This document shows positions 9,834 to 19,448 of a stretch of 64,000 nt of DNA, one piece after another. Each line of letters opens with the position of its first letter. The first letter of the stretch is position 1. Where the stretch lies: NCBI RefSeq assembly GCF_900102785.1, contig NZ_FNGC01000001.1, positions 362,822 to 426,821 of the forward strand. Direction: 5' to 3'. Position numbers and translations under genes: made by a program. The notes beneath the pieces are model-generated. The model saw nothing but the letters and a program-made list of their open reading frames with translations. It was not told where the DNA came from and did not search any database. This DNA is from Arthrobacter sp. ok362. GTDB taxonomy: Bacteria > Actinomycetota > Actinomycetes > Actinomycetales > Micrococcaceae.

Positions 9834-10109
9834 GTTGTCCTCTTCTCAAGTCAGGATGCTCAATTATTGGCCAATGGGCTGGCCGGTCATTCGATGCTAG
9901 GGGCGAACGTGACGGGCCTCACTCTTGTGTACGCAGAGAAACTTAAGTTCATTTCGTTCACGTTTCCGGCGCCTGACATGACGTGACCCACAGCCGAAAC
10001 GGCACGGCCGGTGGGGTATAGTTCACGGCACCGCGCCGGATTGTGAACCATAAACGCGCCGTGTCCCCGCTCCCGCATAGCGGCAAACCATCCTGAGGAA
10101 AGACAGCAC
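9834..10109. promoter_or_regulatory. Divergent promoter region between tctC and the sensor kinase gene
   Basis: This 276-bp gap must hold promoters for both divergent units. It is AT-richer in the middle and contains a dyad GAAAC (9938-9942) ... GTTTC (9962-9966), which could be a binding site for the response regulator. An AGGAAAG ribosome site lies at 10094-10100 before the GTG of the kinase. No further site could be fixed by eye. Confidence 0.5.
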
Positions 10110-11705
10110 GTGACTCGACGAAGAGGAATGTCCCTGGCAGGACAGTATCTGGTTCTGCAGTTGCTCATAGTCTTGGCCGTGCTGGCAGGCGTTGTCGCAA
10201 TCTCGCTGGCACAGTCGGCGGCTGCATTTGAACGGATTGAGGGTCGGCGGGCGTTGTCCGCCGCCGAGGCGCTGGGCAACAACCCCGCCGTCCGGGCGTT
10301 GCTTCCCGCGGCCGAGTCGCGGGCCGGCTCGGCGCTGCCCTCGGTGGCCGAGTCGGTTAGAACGGTTTCCGGGTCATCGCAGGTTGCGCTCGCCAAGCTG
10401 GACCGCACGGTCGTGGCGTCGTCCGACCCCTCTTTGCTGGGCCGCCCGCTGGAGCTGGGGGAGAGCCGAGTCATGGAGGGCCGGGCGTGGACCGGCGTTG
10501 TGGGCAGCCCCGGCACCGTCCTGCTCTCCGCCCATGTTCCCGTTCTTGATGATTCCGGAAGTATGATCGGGATCGCATCGATCGGCCGGAACTACCCGTC
10601 CGCCTGGGAACGGCTGGGTGAGGCCATTCCCAACTTGCTGACGTATCTGGGCGTCGCCAGCGTGCTCGGCGTGGCCGGGTCGCTGCTCCTCGCCCGGCGG
10701 GTCAAGCGGCAGACCCTCGGCATGGAGCCCAAGGACATTACCGGGCTTGTGGAAAACCGTGAAGCAATGTTGTACGGGCTGAAGGAGGGCGTGGTTGCGC
10801 TGGACCCGCACGAACGAATCACGGTCGTGAACGAAAGTGCCCGCCGGTTGCTGGGTTTGTCGCCGGACTGTGTGGGCAAGAACATCGGCAGCCTCGCCAT
10901 GGAGCACGCTCTGCGAGAAGTGCTCACCAAGGACCAGCCAGGCCCGGACCGGCTGGTGCTGGTTGGCGAGCGGCTGGTTGTCCTCAACCGGATGCCCATG
11001 CTGTCGCATGGTCGGAATATCGGCTCCGTGACCACTCTCCGGGACCGCACCGAACTGGCGTCGCTGGAACGGGAACTGGGCACAACGCGCACCACGACGG
11101 ACACCCTTCGCGCGCAGGCCCACGAATTCGCCAACCAGCTGCACACCATTTCCGGCCTTATCCAGATCGGGGAGTACGACGCCGTCGTGCAGTTCGTCAA
11201 TGGCACCACCCTCGACCGGACCAGGCTCAACGACGACGTCACCAGCCGCATCGAGGACCCTGCGCTGGCCGCGCTGCTCATCGCCAAGTCCAGTCTCGCC
11301 GCCGAACGCGGGGTCACCTTGCAGCTTTCCCCCGACTCCAGGCTGGGCCGGGTGGGAGATGACATCTCCCGGGACCTGGCCACCGTCGTCGGCAATCTCG
11401 TGGACAACGCCCTCGACGCCGTCACTGGCACCCTGGAACCAACGGTCGACGTCCGGATCGAGGGCCGGGGTGGCTCCGCGCTCGTCGTGGTCCGGGACTC
11501 CGGGCCGGGCGTGCCTGATGCGGACCTGGAGGCCGTCTTCCGGCAGGGCTTCACCACCAAGCAGCCGACCACCGAAGGTGAGCGGGGCTACGGATTGGCG
11601 CTCTCCCGGGTGGTCTGCCAACGCAGCGGCGGCCAGCTCACGGTTCACAACGACGGCGGAGCGGTGTTCACGGCCAAGCTCGCCACGAGGAAGGTCGACG
11701 CATGA
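10110..11705 (+). CDS. CitA/DcuS-type sensor histidine kinase
   Basis: Membrane sensor kinase of 531 residues. A membrane segment at about 12-34 is followed by an extracytoplasmic PAS-like (Cache) sensor, a second membrane segment at about 172-194, and a cytoplasmic PAS region at about 215-310. The H-box is of the CitA/DcuS type, RAQAHEFANQLHTISGL, with the phospho-acceptor histidine at about residue 338. The ATPase domain follows (N-box NLVDNALDAV, G1 DSGPGVPD, G2 GYGLALS). Such kinases sense di- or tricarboxylates. Its position opposite tctCBA makes those genes the likely target. The stop overlaps the response regulator start. Confidence 0.9.
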   Translation: MTRRRGMSLAGQYLVLQLLIVLAVLAGVVAISLAQSAAAFERIEGRRALSAAEALGNNPAVRALLPAAESRAGSALPSVAESVRTVSGSSQVALAKLDRTVVASSDPSLLGRPLELGESRVMEGRAWTGVVGSPGTVLLSAHVPVLDDSGSMIGIASIGRNYPSAWERLGEAIPNLLTYLGVASVLGVAGSLLLARRVKRQTLGMEPKDITGLVENREAMLYGLKEGVVALDPHERITVVNESARRLLGLSPDCVGKNIGSLAMEHALREVLTKDQPGPDRLVLVGERLVVLNRMPMLSHGRNIGSVTTLRDRTELASLERELGTTRTTTDTLRAQAHEFANQLHTISGLIQIGEYDAVVQFVNGTTLDRTRLNDDVTSRIEDPALAALLIAKSSLAAERGVTLQLSPDSRLGRVGDDISRDLATVVGNLVDNALDAVTGTLEPTVDVRIEGRGGSALVVVRDSGPGVPDADLEAVFRQGFTTKQPTTEGERGYGLALSRVVCQRSGGQLTVHNDGGAVFTAKLATRKVDA

Positions 11706-12379
11706 TCAGGGTCTTGATTGTCGACGACGACTTCATGGTCGCGAAAGTCCACGCGGGATTCATCCAGCGCACAACCGGCTTTACCGTCGTGGGCACTGCC
11801 CACACAGGCGCCGAGGCGCTCCTGAAGACGCAGGACCTCCAGCCGGACCTCGTCCTCCTCGACATCCACCTGCCCGACGCCAACGGGATCGAACTGATGT
11901 CGCAGCTGCGCGGGGCCGCACCCGAACTGGATGTGCTCGTGATCAGCGCCGCACGGGAGGTCGAAACGGTACGGCGGGCCCTTCGCGGAGGCATAGTCCA
12001 CTACCTCATCAAACCGTTCTCGCAGGCTGACCTGCAGGAACGGCTCGAGCACTACCGGAGCGCCTACCAAGGCTTGGACTCGACCAAGGATGTTGCCGAA
12101 CAGTCCGACGTCAACCGGCTGTTCGGGGTGGAAAAGGCGGACAACGCCCGGCCGGCGCTGCCCAAGGGCTGCAGTGCGGAAACCCTCAGCCTCGTGGTCC
12201 GGGCGCTGCATTCGACGGCGTCGGACCTGTCGGCGGCGGAGGTCGCCGACCTGCTGGGCACCTCGCGCGTCAGCGCCCGACGTTACCTCGAGTTCCTGCA
12301 CGACGAGACCAAGGTGGACGTCCGGCTCAAGTACGGCGCTGGACGGCCCGAACGCCGCTACGCGTTGAAGTCGGTTTGA
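11702..12379 (+). CDS. CitB/DpiA-type response regulator
   Basis: Two-domain regulator of 225 residues. The receiver domain has acidic residues VDDDF (8-10), the phosphorylated aspartate D54 in LLDIHLPD, and K104 in LIKPF. The C-terminal region (about 165-225) carries a helix-turn-helix with VADLLGTSRVSARRYLEFL, matching the CitB/DcuR family. ATGA overlap with the kinase indicates co-translation. It probably activates tctCBA in response to the carboxylate; target inferred from position only. Confidence 0.9.
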   Translation: MIRVLIVDDDFMVAKVHAGFIQRTTGFTVVGTAHTGAEALLKTQDLQPDLVLLDIHLPDANGIELMSQLRGAAPELDVLVISAAREVETVRRALRGGIVHYLIKPFSQADLQERLEHYRSAYQGLDSTKDVAEQSDVNRLFGVEKADNARPALPKGCSAETLSLVVRALHSTASDLSAAEVADLLGTSRVSARRYLEFLHDETKVDVRLKYGAGRPERRYALKSV

Positions 12380-12440
12380 TGGCTGACGTTTGGACCTTGC
12401 CGCCGCAGTGGGAATCCCGCGGGCGGCCCCGGACGTGGAT

Positions 12441-13934
12441 TCAGGCCCCGGACGGCAGGCGCGACGGCGGGATGGCGACATACAACGGGGTCCGGATCCA
12501 ACGCTGGCCTGTCGCCCGGAACTCGGCCCGGGTGGAGAAGCGGTAGAGGTAGCTGCTGGCACGCACCCAGTGGGGCCGTTCGCCGTCGAACGGGTCATGG
12601 CGCAGCAGCCGCAGCGTGGGCCGGTCCGCCGCCAACAGCTTGGCCAGGAACGCGTAGAACCACTCCTCGTGCACGGTGCGCAGCGGCAGGAACCACATCA
12701 GCCAGTCAAGGCGCAGGTGGTACGGGGCGTACTGGCGCGGGATGCGCCGGACGTCTCCCGGCTTGCCCTTGAACCCATACTCCCGCCAGTCCGCGTCGTC
12801 CCCGGGTTCGGGGTCGAGGGTCCCCTCCACCACGATCTCGATCCGCCGCTTCGTGACAGTGCCGAACGCGCCGTAGGTGTTCACAAGCTGCCAGCGGTTG
12901 AACGAAGCGTTCATCAGCTGATGGTGGGAGAAGAGATTCTCGATGGGCCGGTAGCTGAGTACCGCAAGCAGCACGGTGGCGGCCAGGACCACCACGAGCC
13001 AGGGAACCGGCGCCTGGCTGCCGGCCCCGGCTCCGGCGCCTGATCCTGTTCCTGCGGACGCAGTTTGCCAGTCGAGCGGGATCGCCGGAAGCACGGCGTG
13101 CGCGACGGGATCGCTCACCGCTGCGAAGGCCAGGATGATCGCCATCCAGTTAAGCCAGGCGAAATTTCCGCTCGCCACGAGCCACAGCTGGGTGAAGATG
13201 ATGATCCCGGCAGCGGCGCTGGCCAGGGGCTGCGGGGCAAAGAGGAAGAACGGCACCACCAGTTGGGCGAAGTGGTTGCCCAGGACCTCCACCCGGTGCC
13301 AGGCCCTGGGGAGCAGATGGGCCTGCCGGCTCAGCGGCCCCGGCATCGGCTGGGTCTCGTGGTGGTAGTACAGGGCCGTCAGGTCCCGCCACTCCGGGCC
13401 GCCCCGGATCTTGATCAGGCCGGCGCCGAACTCCAGCCGGAACACCAGCCACACCAGCAGGATCAGGATGGGCCTGGGCGGGGGAGTCTGGTCGGAGCCG
13501 AGGAAGGCCACCGTGAATCCGGCTTCCAGCAGCAGCATCTCCCAGCCGAAGCCATAAAACGTCTGCCCCACGTTCACGATCGACATGTACAGCAGCCACA
13601 GGGCCAAGAACGCGATGAGCGGAACCCAGGGCGGCCCGAGCTGGGGCAAACCGGCGATGAGCGTGGCGGCAATGGCCAGGCCGCTCCAGCAGACCGTCCG
13701 CAGCAGCCGGTCCGAGTAGCGCCAGCGGAACAGGCTGGGCCGGCCCAGGCGGTTGAAGCCTTCGAGATACGCCGGCACCGGCAACAGGCCGCGCTCGCCG
13801 AGGAGGGCCGGGAACTGGTTGAGCGAGGAGAGGAAGGCCACGAAGTAGAGGGTGGCGGTGCTGCGCTGCAGCACCTGCCGGGCGAACTCGTACTCCGGCG
13901 CGTCGAACCACGCGGTCCACTCCACGTTTTCCAC
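12441..13934 (-). CDS. Lipase maturation factor family membrane protein
   Basis: Polytopic protein (497 residues) of the lipase maturation factor (LMF1) family, known from vertebrate ER proteins and found in actinobacteria with unknown function. Family marks include FGWEMLLLEAGF, the segment around LEFGAGLIKIRGGPEWRDL, and a C-terminal hydrophilic region with RLDWLMWFLPL. About eight membrane segments lie in the first two thirds. Start chosen: GTG 13934, with GGAGG at 13941-13945. A longer reading to 14240 lacks a ribosome site and overlaps the dxr promoter region. Convergent with the response regulator and divergent from dxr. Confidence 0.83.
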   Translation of the reverse strand: MENVEWTAWFDAPEYEFARQVLQRSTATLYFVAFLSSLNQFPALLGERGLLPVPAYLEGFNRLGRPSLFRWRYSDRLLRTVCWSGLAIAATLIAGLPQLGPPWVPLIAFLALWLLYMSIVNVGQTFYGFGWEMLLLEAGFTVAFLGSDQTPPPRPILILLVWLVFRLEFGAGLIKIRGGPEWRDLTALYYHHETQPMPGPLSRQAHLLPRAWHRVEVLGNHFAQLVVPFFLFAPQPLASAAAGIIIFTQLWLVASGNFAWLNWMAIILAFAAVSDPVAHAVLPAIPLDWQTASAGTGSGAGAGAGSQAPVPWLVVVLAATVLLAVLSYRPIENLFSHHQLMNASFNRWQLVNTYGAFGTVTKRRIEIVVEGTLDPEPGDDADWREYGFKGKPGDVRRIPRQYAPYHLRLDWLMWFLPLRTVHEEWFYAFLAKLLAADRPTLRLLRHDPFDGERPHWVRASSYLYRFSTRAEFRATGQRWIRTPLYVAIPPSRLPSGA

Positions 13935-14031
13935 GTTACGCCTCCGCTCTGCTGCGTCAACGCGTGGCGGCGACCCACCAGCGCGTGGAAACGGGCCCCG
14001 AGCACAGAACCCCGTGCGGGATACTTGAATC

Positions 14032-15216
14032 ATGCAGCCGCGAAAAATCGTCCTCCTCGGGTCCACCGGTTCCATCGGCACACAGGCGATTGACGTCGTC
14101 GACGGCGCCCCGCACCTGTTTGAGATCGTGGCGCTCAGCGCCGGTGGCGGCAACCTCGAACTCCTGGCCCGGCAGGCCGTGCATACCCGCGCCTGGGCGG
14201 TGGGAGTCGCCTCCGGGGAGGCCTCCGCCCTCCGGGACATGATCGATGACGCCGCCCGTGCGGCTTCAGTGACGGGCTACCGTCCCGAGATCATCACCGG
14301 CCCGGATGCGTCGACCCGGATCGCCGAAATCAGCGCCGACGTCGTCCTCAATGGCATCACCGGCTCCATCGGACTTGCCCCCACCCTGGCAGCGCTCCGA
14401 TCCGGTGCCACGCTGGCCCTGGCCAACAAGGAGTCCCTGATCGTCGGCGGCGCCCTGGTCAAGGCCGCGGCCCGCGAAGGTCAGATTGTGCCCGTGGATT
14501 CGGAGCATTCGGCCATCGCCCAATGCCTGCGCTCCGGTTCCGCCGCGGAAGTGGACCGGCTGATCCTGACGGCCTCGGGTGGCCCGTTCCGCGGCAAGAC
14601 CCGGGACGAGCTGCGTGACGTCTCGCCGCAGGACGCCCTCGCCCACCCCACGTGGGACATGGGCCTCATGGTCACCACCAACTCCGCCAGCCTGGTCAAC
14701 AAGGGCCTGGAGGTGATCGAGGCGCACCTGCTCTTCGACATCCCCCTGGACCGGATCGACGTCGTGGTCCACCCGCAGTCCGTGGTGCACTCGATGGTCC
14801 AGTTCGTCGACGGCTCCACGATCGCCCAGGCCTCGCCGCCGGATATGCGCCTGCCCATCGCCCTCGGTCTCGGCTGGCCGGACCGCGTCCCCGGTTCCGC
14901 CAGCGCCTGCGACTGGAGCAAGGCCACCAGCTGGACGTTCGAGCCGCTGGACGCCGCGGCGTTCCCCGCCGTTGCCCTCGCGAAGGCTGCCGCCAGGCAG
15001 GGCAGCACGTTCCCGGCTGTGTTCAATGCCGCGAACGAGGAGGCGGTGATGGCCTTCCACGCCGGGCAGATCCGGTTCACGGACATAGTCGACACCATCG
15101 ACGCCGTCCTCAGCGAACACACAGGATCCTCCGGGCTGACGGTGGAGTCGGTGCTGGATGCTGAAAGATGGGCACGCGCCCGCACGCACGAACGTTTAGC
15201 CGTCAGAAGCGTCTAG
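14032..15216 (+). CDS. dxr: 1-deoxy-D-xylulose 5-phosphate reductoisomerase
   Basis: Second enzyme of the MEP isoprenoid pathway (394 residues); it turns DXP into MEP with NADPH. The NADPH loop GSTGSIG (residues 10-16), [12 protein letters not shown], and the metal/substrate site [20 protein letters not shown] and HPTWDMG are all intact, as is [13 protein letters not shown]. The ATG at 14032 is 97 bp from the divergent membrane gene start, leaving room for a promoter. rseP follows 19 bp downstream and ispG 3 kb further, a usual actinobacterial grouping. Confidence 0.96.
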   Translation: MQPRKIVLLGSTGSIGTQAIDVVDGAPHLFEIVALSAGGGNLELLARQAVHTRAWAVGVASGEASALRDMIDDAARAASVTGYRPEIITGPDASTRIAEISADVVLNGITGSIGLAPTLAALRSGATLALANKESLIVGGALVKAAAREGQIVPVDSEHSAIAQCLRSGSAAEVDRLILTASGGPFRGKTRDELRDVSPQDALAHPTWDMGLMVTTNSASLVNKGLEVIEAHLLFDIPLDRIDVVVHPQSVVHSMVQFVDGSTIAQASPPDMRLPIALGLGWPDRVPGSASACDWSKATSWTFEPLDAAAFPAVALAKAAARQGSTFPAVFNAANEEAVMAFHAGQIRFTDIVDTIDAVLSEHTGSSGLTVESVLDAERWARARTHERLAVRSV

Positions 15217-15235
15217 GAAGCAGCAGATCACGCCC

Positions 15236-16567
15236 ATGAGCCCCGTCCTCCTCTTTGTCCTCGGTGTCGTCTTCGTGGCGATCGGCATCGCCGTGTCCAT
15301 TGCCTTGCATGAAGTCGGGCACCTGCTGCCGGCCAAGCTGTTCAAAGTCCGCGTGACCAAGTACATGATCGGGTTCGGACCCACCGTCTGGTCGAAGAAG
15401 CGGGGCGAAACCGAGTACGGCCTCAAGGCCATCCCGCTGGGCGGCTACGTGTCCATGATCGGGATGTACCCGCCGAACAAGGAAGACGGCACCGTCCGCA
15501 CCTCCAGCACCGGCATGTTCCAGTCGCTGGCATCCGATGCCCGCTCCCTGGCCCACGAGGAAATCGGCCCCGGCGACGAAAACCGGGTCTTCTACCGGCT
15601 GCCCGTCTGGAAAAAGATCATCATCATGCTCGGCGGCCCCGCGATGAACCTGCTGATCGGCGTCGTGTTGACCGCTGTGCTGTTGATGGGATTCGGTACC
15701 GCCAGCCAGACCACCACCATCGCCGACGTGTCCAAGTGCCAGGTCAAGGCCGGCGAGATCGTGGACCCGAACTCCGCCGACTGCAAGCTCACGCCCGCCG
15801 CGGCCGCGGGCCTGTTGCCGAACGACACCATCACCTCCTTCGACGGCAAGGCCGTCACCAGTTGGGACGAACTCACCGGCTGGATCCGCGCCTCGGCGGA
15901 CAGGCAGGTCAGCATCACCGTGGAGCGCGGCGGCGCCACGGTCGCCACCACCGTCACGCCCGTGCTCTCCGCACGCCCGGTGATCGGTCCCGACGGCCGT
16001 CAGGCCAAGGCCGCTGACGGAAGCCTCCAGTACCAGGACGTCGGCTTCCTGGGCATCGGCGCCCGGACGGAACTCGTGCAGCAGCCGGCGTCGTCCGTGC
16101 TGCCGATGGCGGGGGAGAACATCAAGCAGGTTGCCGGGGTTGTGGTGAACCTGCCGGCCCGCGTGGCCGGCGTGGCCAAGGCAGCCTTCAGCGAGGAACC
16201 CAGGGACCCCAATGGCCCCATCAGCGTGGTGGGCGTGGGCCGCGTGGCCGGCGAGGTCGCCGCCATGGAGGAGGTCCCGCTGCAGTCCCGCTTCGCCGCC
16301 CTGATAGGTTTGCTGGCCGGACTCAACTTCGCCCTGGCCGTCTTCAACCTCATTCCGCTGCTGCCGCTCGACGGCGGCCACGTGGCGGGCGCGCTATACG
16401 AGGGGGCCCGCCGCCAGATCGCCAAGCTGTTCGGCCGCCCGGATCCCGGTGCCTTCGATATCGCCAAGCTGCTTCCGGTGACGTATGTGGTGGCGGTGCT
16501 GCTGATGGGCATGGGAGCATTGCTGATCTACGCGGACATCGTCAAGCCGGTCAACCTCTTCGGATAA
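15236..16567 (+). CDS. rseP: Site-2 protease RseP/Rip1-type zinc metalloprotease (M50)
   Basis: Intramembrane protease (443 residues) of the RseP/Rip1 class that cuts membrane-anchored substrates such as anti-sigma factors. The zinc site HEVGH (residues 25-29) lies in the first membrane helix, and the second ligand block FNLIPLLPLDGGH is near residue 370-382. A PDZ-like domain with LLPNDTITSFDGKAV spans roughly 190-260. Three or four membrane helices, as expected. It sits 19 bp after dxr in an operon conserved across actinobacteria. Confidence 0.93.
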   Translation: MSPVLLFVLGVVFVAIGIAVSIALHEVGHLLPAKLFKVRVTKYMIGFGPTVWSKKRGETEYGLKAIPLGGYVSMIGMYPPNKEDGTVRTSSTGMFQSLASDARSLAHEEIGPGDENRVFYRLPVWKKIIIMLGGPAMNLLIGVVLTAVLLMGFGTASQTTTIADVSKCQVKAGEIVDPNSADCKLTPAAAAGLLPNDTITSFDGKAVTSWDELTGWIRASADRQVSITVERGGATVATTVTPVLSARPVIGPDGRQAKAADGSLQYQDVGFLGIGARTELVQQPASSVLPMAGENIKQVAGVVVNLPARVAGVAKAAFSEEPRDPNGPISVVGVGRVAGEVAAMEEVPLQSRFAALIGLLAGLNFALAVFNLIPLLPLDGGHVAGALYEGARRQIAKLFGRPDPGAFDIAKLLPVTYVVAVLLMGMGALLIYADIVKPVNLFG

Positions 16568-16691
16568 GGGATCCGCGCCGGACGTTCCAGCCAAATTCCT
16601 TTGACTTTCGCTATAAGCTTTTTTCGGCTGATTTTAATTAATCAGTTGGAAATGATTGATTATTGTTGATCACCTCCCTAGGCTGGATGTC
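16568..16691 (+). promoter_or_regulatory. AT-rich promoter/operator region with palindrome
   Basis: A short stretch far richer in A+T than its surroundings between rseP and the SatD-like gene. It contains the palindrome CTGATT TTAATT AATCAG (16628-16645) and a second TGATTGATTA tract. This looks like a promoter with an operator for a helix-turn-helix protein, possibly the SatD-like product itself (inference). Confidence 0.5.
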
Positions 16692-17375
16692 ATGTACGTC
16701 ATGACAATCGACCAACGCGGCAGCACGGGCGACATCGACCGTGTCCCCGGGCTCCTCAAGGAACTCAGTGCCCTCTCCACCGCCGGGCGCTTTGAACGTT
16801 CGGTGGGCGACGAGGTCCAGGGCGTCGTGGAACGGGCCGACGAGGTAGTGGAGATCGCCCTGCATGCCCTGCGCAGCGGCCGCTGGTACGTCGGAATCGG
16901 GGTGGGGGAGGTGGACCTGCCGCTGCCCGCCAGCCCGCGGGAAGGCTCCGGTCCTGCCTTCGTGGCAGCCCGGGCCGCCGTCGACCGCGCCAAAGGGGCG
17001 GCCGCCCATGTGCCGCTCGCCGTGGTCCCCGGCCGCGGCCGGCGGGTAAGTGCAGCGGCGGCCGCGGACGGCGCAATCGGGTCCCGGGAGGCGAAGGCCT
17101 GCGCCAACGCTGAGGCGGTGCTTCGGCTGATTGGCCGCCTGGTCCAGGACCGGACTGCGGCGCAATGGAAGGTGGTGGACGTGCTGCGCTCGGTGCGGCA
17201 CGGCACCCACGGCACCCATGGCACCCAAAAAATTGCAGCGCGGAAACTCGGAATCACGGAGCAGTCGGTGAGCCGCGCAGTCCTTCGCTCGGGCTGGCAG
17301 GAAGAATGGGCGGCGAGGCCGGCGGCAGAGTTGTTGCTCACCCTCGCCCACGACAGCACCGAAGGAGAGAAGTGA
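16692..17375 (+). CDS. SatD-like protein with C-terminal helix-turn-helix
   Basis: Protein of about 227 residues. The N-terminal part (MTIDQRGSTGDIDRV, then GLGVGEVDLP-like and REGSGPAFVAARAAVDRAK segments) resembles SatD-family proteins of unknown biochemical role. The C-terminal ~45 residues, AARKLGITEQSVSRAVLRSGW, look like a helix-turn-helix. The linker before it carries a three-unit repeat, GTHGTHGTQ. Start uncertain: ATG 16692 or 16701 fit, the in-frame ATG at 16656 lies in the AT-rich palindrome region, and no strong ribosome site is visible. Its end overlaps the next membrane gene by GTGA. Confidence 0.7.
   Translation: MYVMTIDQRGSTGDIDRVPGLLKELSALSTAGRFERSVGDEVQGVVERADEVVEIALHALRSGRWYVGIGVGEVDLPLPASPREGSGPAFVAARAAVDRAKGAAAHVPLAVVPGRGRRVSAAAAADGAIGSREAKACANAEAVLRLIGRLVQDRTAAQWKVVDVLRSVRHGTHGTHGTQKIAARKLGITEQSVSRAVLRSGWQEEWAARPAAELLLTLAHDSTEGEK
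17200..17226 (+). repeat. 9-bp tandem repeat inside the SatD-like gene
   Basis: Three near-identical 9-bp units GGCACCCAC / GGCACCCAT / GGCACCCAA encode Gly-Thr-His, Gly-Thr-His, Gly-Thr-Gln just before the helix-turn-helix. It is short and in frame, so copy-number change would lengthen or shorten the linker without a frameshift. Confidence 0.8.
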
Positions 17376-17884
17376 ACGCCCTCTGGATCACGTTGGCCCT
17401 GCTCACAGCCGGCTTCGTCGGCTGGCCGGTCACCGCGTGGGTGTTCCGTCTCGCCCGGACCATTGATGACCGGACCCTTGATGGGAGAGCCGGTGAAAGC
17501 GGCAGCACTGCCGGCGGGGACGCGGCTGAGGACCCCTCTGCCGACTCCACCACGGACCCCGAAATCCAGGCGTCCCTTGATGCCGGACCGGACACCGCGC
17601 CGGCCGCCGCGGGTGCGGCTCCGCCCGCCGACACCGTCAGCAGCGTCCGCATCCTGCGCGGCGGCGCCATTATTGGCATCCTGGAACGGTTCGCCGTTTG
17701 CCTGGCAATCCTCGCCGGCCAGCCCGTCGCCATCGCCTATGTCGTGGCGATCAAGGGCCTCGGCCGGTTTGCCGAGCTGAAGGCCACCCCGGTTGCCGCC
17801 GAGCGGTTCATCATCGGAACCCTCACCTCCATGCTCTGGGCAGCCGGCGTCGCCGCCCTGGCCAAGGTCCTCGTCCTCGGCTGA
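17372..17884 (+). CDS. Small membrane protein, unknown function
   Basis: 170 residues with a hydrophobic helix at the N-terminus (about 4-26), a hydrophilic Ala/Asp/Pro-rich linker (about 30-90), and two or three hydrophobic segments in the C-terminal half (GAIIGILERFAVCLAILAG, PVAIAYVVAIKGLGRF and a final helix). Starts at GTG 17372 in a GTGA overlap with the SatD-like gene, with GGAGA just upstream, so the two are translationally coupled and probably work together. SatD proteins are often followed by a membrane protein; this one is not a recognised named family to me. Confidence 0.8.
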   Translation: MNALWITLALLTAGFVGWPVTAWVFRLARTIDDRTLDGRAGESGSTAGGDAAEDPSADSTTDPEIQASLDAGPDTAPAAAGAAPPADTVSSVRILRGGAIIGILERFAVCLAILAGQPVAIAYVVAIKGLGRFAELKATPVAAERFIIGTLTSMLWAAGVAALAKVLVLG

Positions 17885-17943
17885 CCGCGTGCCCCGCCGT
17901 CCCCCTGATGGGAACCGGGCAGACAGGGCGATAGTGTATCCAT

Positions 17944-18234
17944 ATGACTGTTTTTGCTGTGGAGTACGTGTACGACGCCGAATCTTCCGAGGTCCGCGAT
18001 GCCAGCCGCCCGGCGCACCGCGAATGGACGGCGGGACTTGCCCGCGAGGGCGCCCTGCTGGCCAGCGGCCCCTACGGCGACGGTGCGGGCGCGCTGCTCA
18101 TCTTCAAGACGGCCGACGAGGCGGCCTTGAATGACCTCCTGCGGCAGGACCCGTTCGCGGCCGCCGGTGCCATCTCGGGCACGCGCACCACCGTGTGGGC
18201 GCCGCTGACCGGTCTTCTGGCCGAGCACGCCTAG
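17944..18234 (+). CDS. YciI family protein
   Basis: Single-domain YciI protein (96 residues) with the ferredoxin-like fold of this family. The conserved R-x-x-H motif (SRPAHREWTAGLAREGALLASGPYGDG) and the following DPF segment (RQDPFAAAGA) are typical. Its biochemical role is not established. It lies between the SatD-like pair and ispG on the same strand, with its own short upstream gap. Confidence 0.87.
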   Translation: MTVFAVEYVYDAESSEVRDASRPAHREWTAGLAREGALLASGPYGDGAGALLIFKTADEAALNDLLRQDPFAAAGAISGTRTTVWAPLTGLLAEHA

Positions 18235-18281
18235 CCTTCCCGCCCACACCTTCGCTTCATCGATACTAAAAGGGAGTCCAT

Positions 18282-19448
18282 GTGACCTCGGTCAGCCTGG
18301 GAATGCCGTCAGCACCGCCCCCCGTTCTTGCCCCGCGCCGGAAGACGCGCCAGATTAAGGTGGGATCCGTGGGCGTCGGCTCCGATTCGCCCATCAGCGT
18401 CCAGTCCATGACCACGACGCCGACCACCGACATCAACGCCACTTTGCAGCAGATCGCGGAGCTCACGGCTTCCGGCTGCGACATCGTGCGCGTCGCCTGC
18501 CCGTCCGCCGATGACGCCGAGGCGCTGCCGATCATCGCCAAGAAGTCCCAGATCCCGGTGATAGCGGACATCCACTTCCAGCCGAAGTACGTCTTCGCCG
18601 CGATTGAGGCCGGCTGCGCCGCCGTGCGCGTGAACCCGGGCAACATCCGCAAGTTCGATGACCAGGTCAAGGAAATCGCCCGGGCCGCAAAGGACCACGG
18701 CACCTCGATCCGGATTGGCGTCAACGCCGGCTCCCTGGAGCCCGGCATCATGAAGAAATACGGCAAGGCCACCCCGGAAGCCCTCGTTGAATCCGCCGTC
18801 TGGGAAGCCTCACTCTTTGAAGAGCACGGTTTCCACGACTTCAAGATCTCCGTCAAACACAATGACCCGGTCATCATGGTTGCCGCCTACGAGATGCTGG
18901 CCGAAAAGGGCGACTGGCCCTTGCACCTCGGCGTCACCGAAGCCGGACCGGCATTCCAGGGCACCATCAAGTCCGCGACGGCGTTTGGCGCCCTGCTCTC
19001 CCGCGGGATTGGCGACACCATCCGCGTCTCCCTCTCGGCCCCGCCGGTCGAGGAAATCAAGGTGGGCAACCAGATCCTGCAGTCGCTCAACCTGCGCCCC
19101 CGCAAGCTGGAAATCGTTTCCTGCCCGTCCTGCGGCCGCGCCCAGGTGGACGTCTACACGCTTGCCGAGCAGGTCACGGCGGGCCTGGAAGGCATGGAGG
19201 TCCCGCTGCGCGTGGCGGTAATGGGCTGCGTGGTGAATGGTCCGGGGGAGGCCCGCGAGGCCGATCTCGGCGTTGCCTCGGGTAACGGCAAGGGCCAGAT
19301 TTTTGTCAGGGGCGAGGTCATCAAAACTGTCCCGGAGGATCAGATTGTTGAGACACTGATCGAAGAAGCAATGCGTATCGCCGAAGAGATGGGGGGCGCC
19401 GATGGCGAAGATGCTGTCAAGGGTAGCCCCGTGGTTAACGTCTCGTAG
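18282..19448 (+). CDS. ispG: 4-hydroxy-3-methylbut-2-en-1-yl diphosphate synthase
   Basis: Sixth enzyme of the MEP pathway, an iron-sulfur protein that reduces MEcPP to HMBPP (388 residues). The TIM-barrel part has [12 protein letters not shown] and NPGNIRKF. The [4Fe-4S] ligands are C281 and C284 in CPSCGR and C316 in [15 protein letters not shown]. The GTG at 18282 is preceded by AGGGAG at 18271-18275. Its last 47 bp overlap the following GNAT gene. Confidence 0.96.
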   Translation: MTSVSLGMPSAPPPVLAPRRKTRQIKVGSVGVGSDSPISVQSMTTTPTTDINATLQQIAELTASGCDIVRVACPSADDAEALPIIAKKSQIPVIADIHFQPKYVFAAIEAGCAAVRVNPGNIRKFDDQVKEIARAAKDHGTSIRIGVNAGSLEPGIMKKYGKATPEALVESAVWEASLFEEHGFHDFKISVKHNDPVIMVAAYEMLAEKGDWPLHLGVTEAGPAFQGTIKSATAFGALLSRGIGDTIRVSLSAPPVEEIKVGNQILQSLNLRPRKLEIVSCPSCGRAQVDVYTLAEQVTAGLEGMEVPLRVAVMGCVVNGPGEAREADLGVASGNGKGQIFVRGEVIKTVPEDQIVETLIEEAMRIAEEMGGADGEDAVKGSPVVNVS

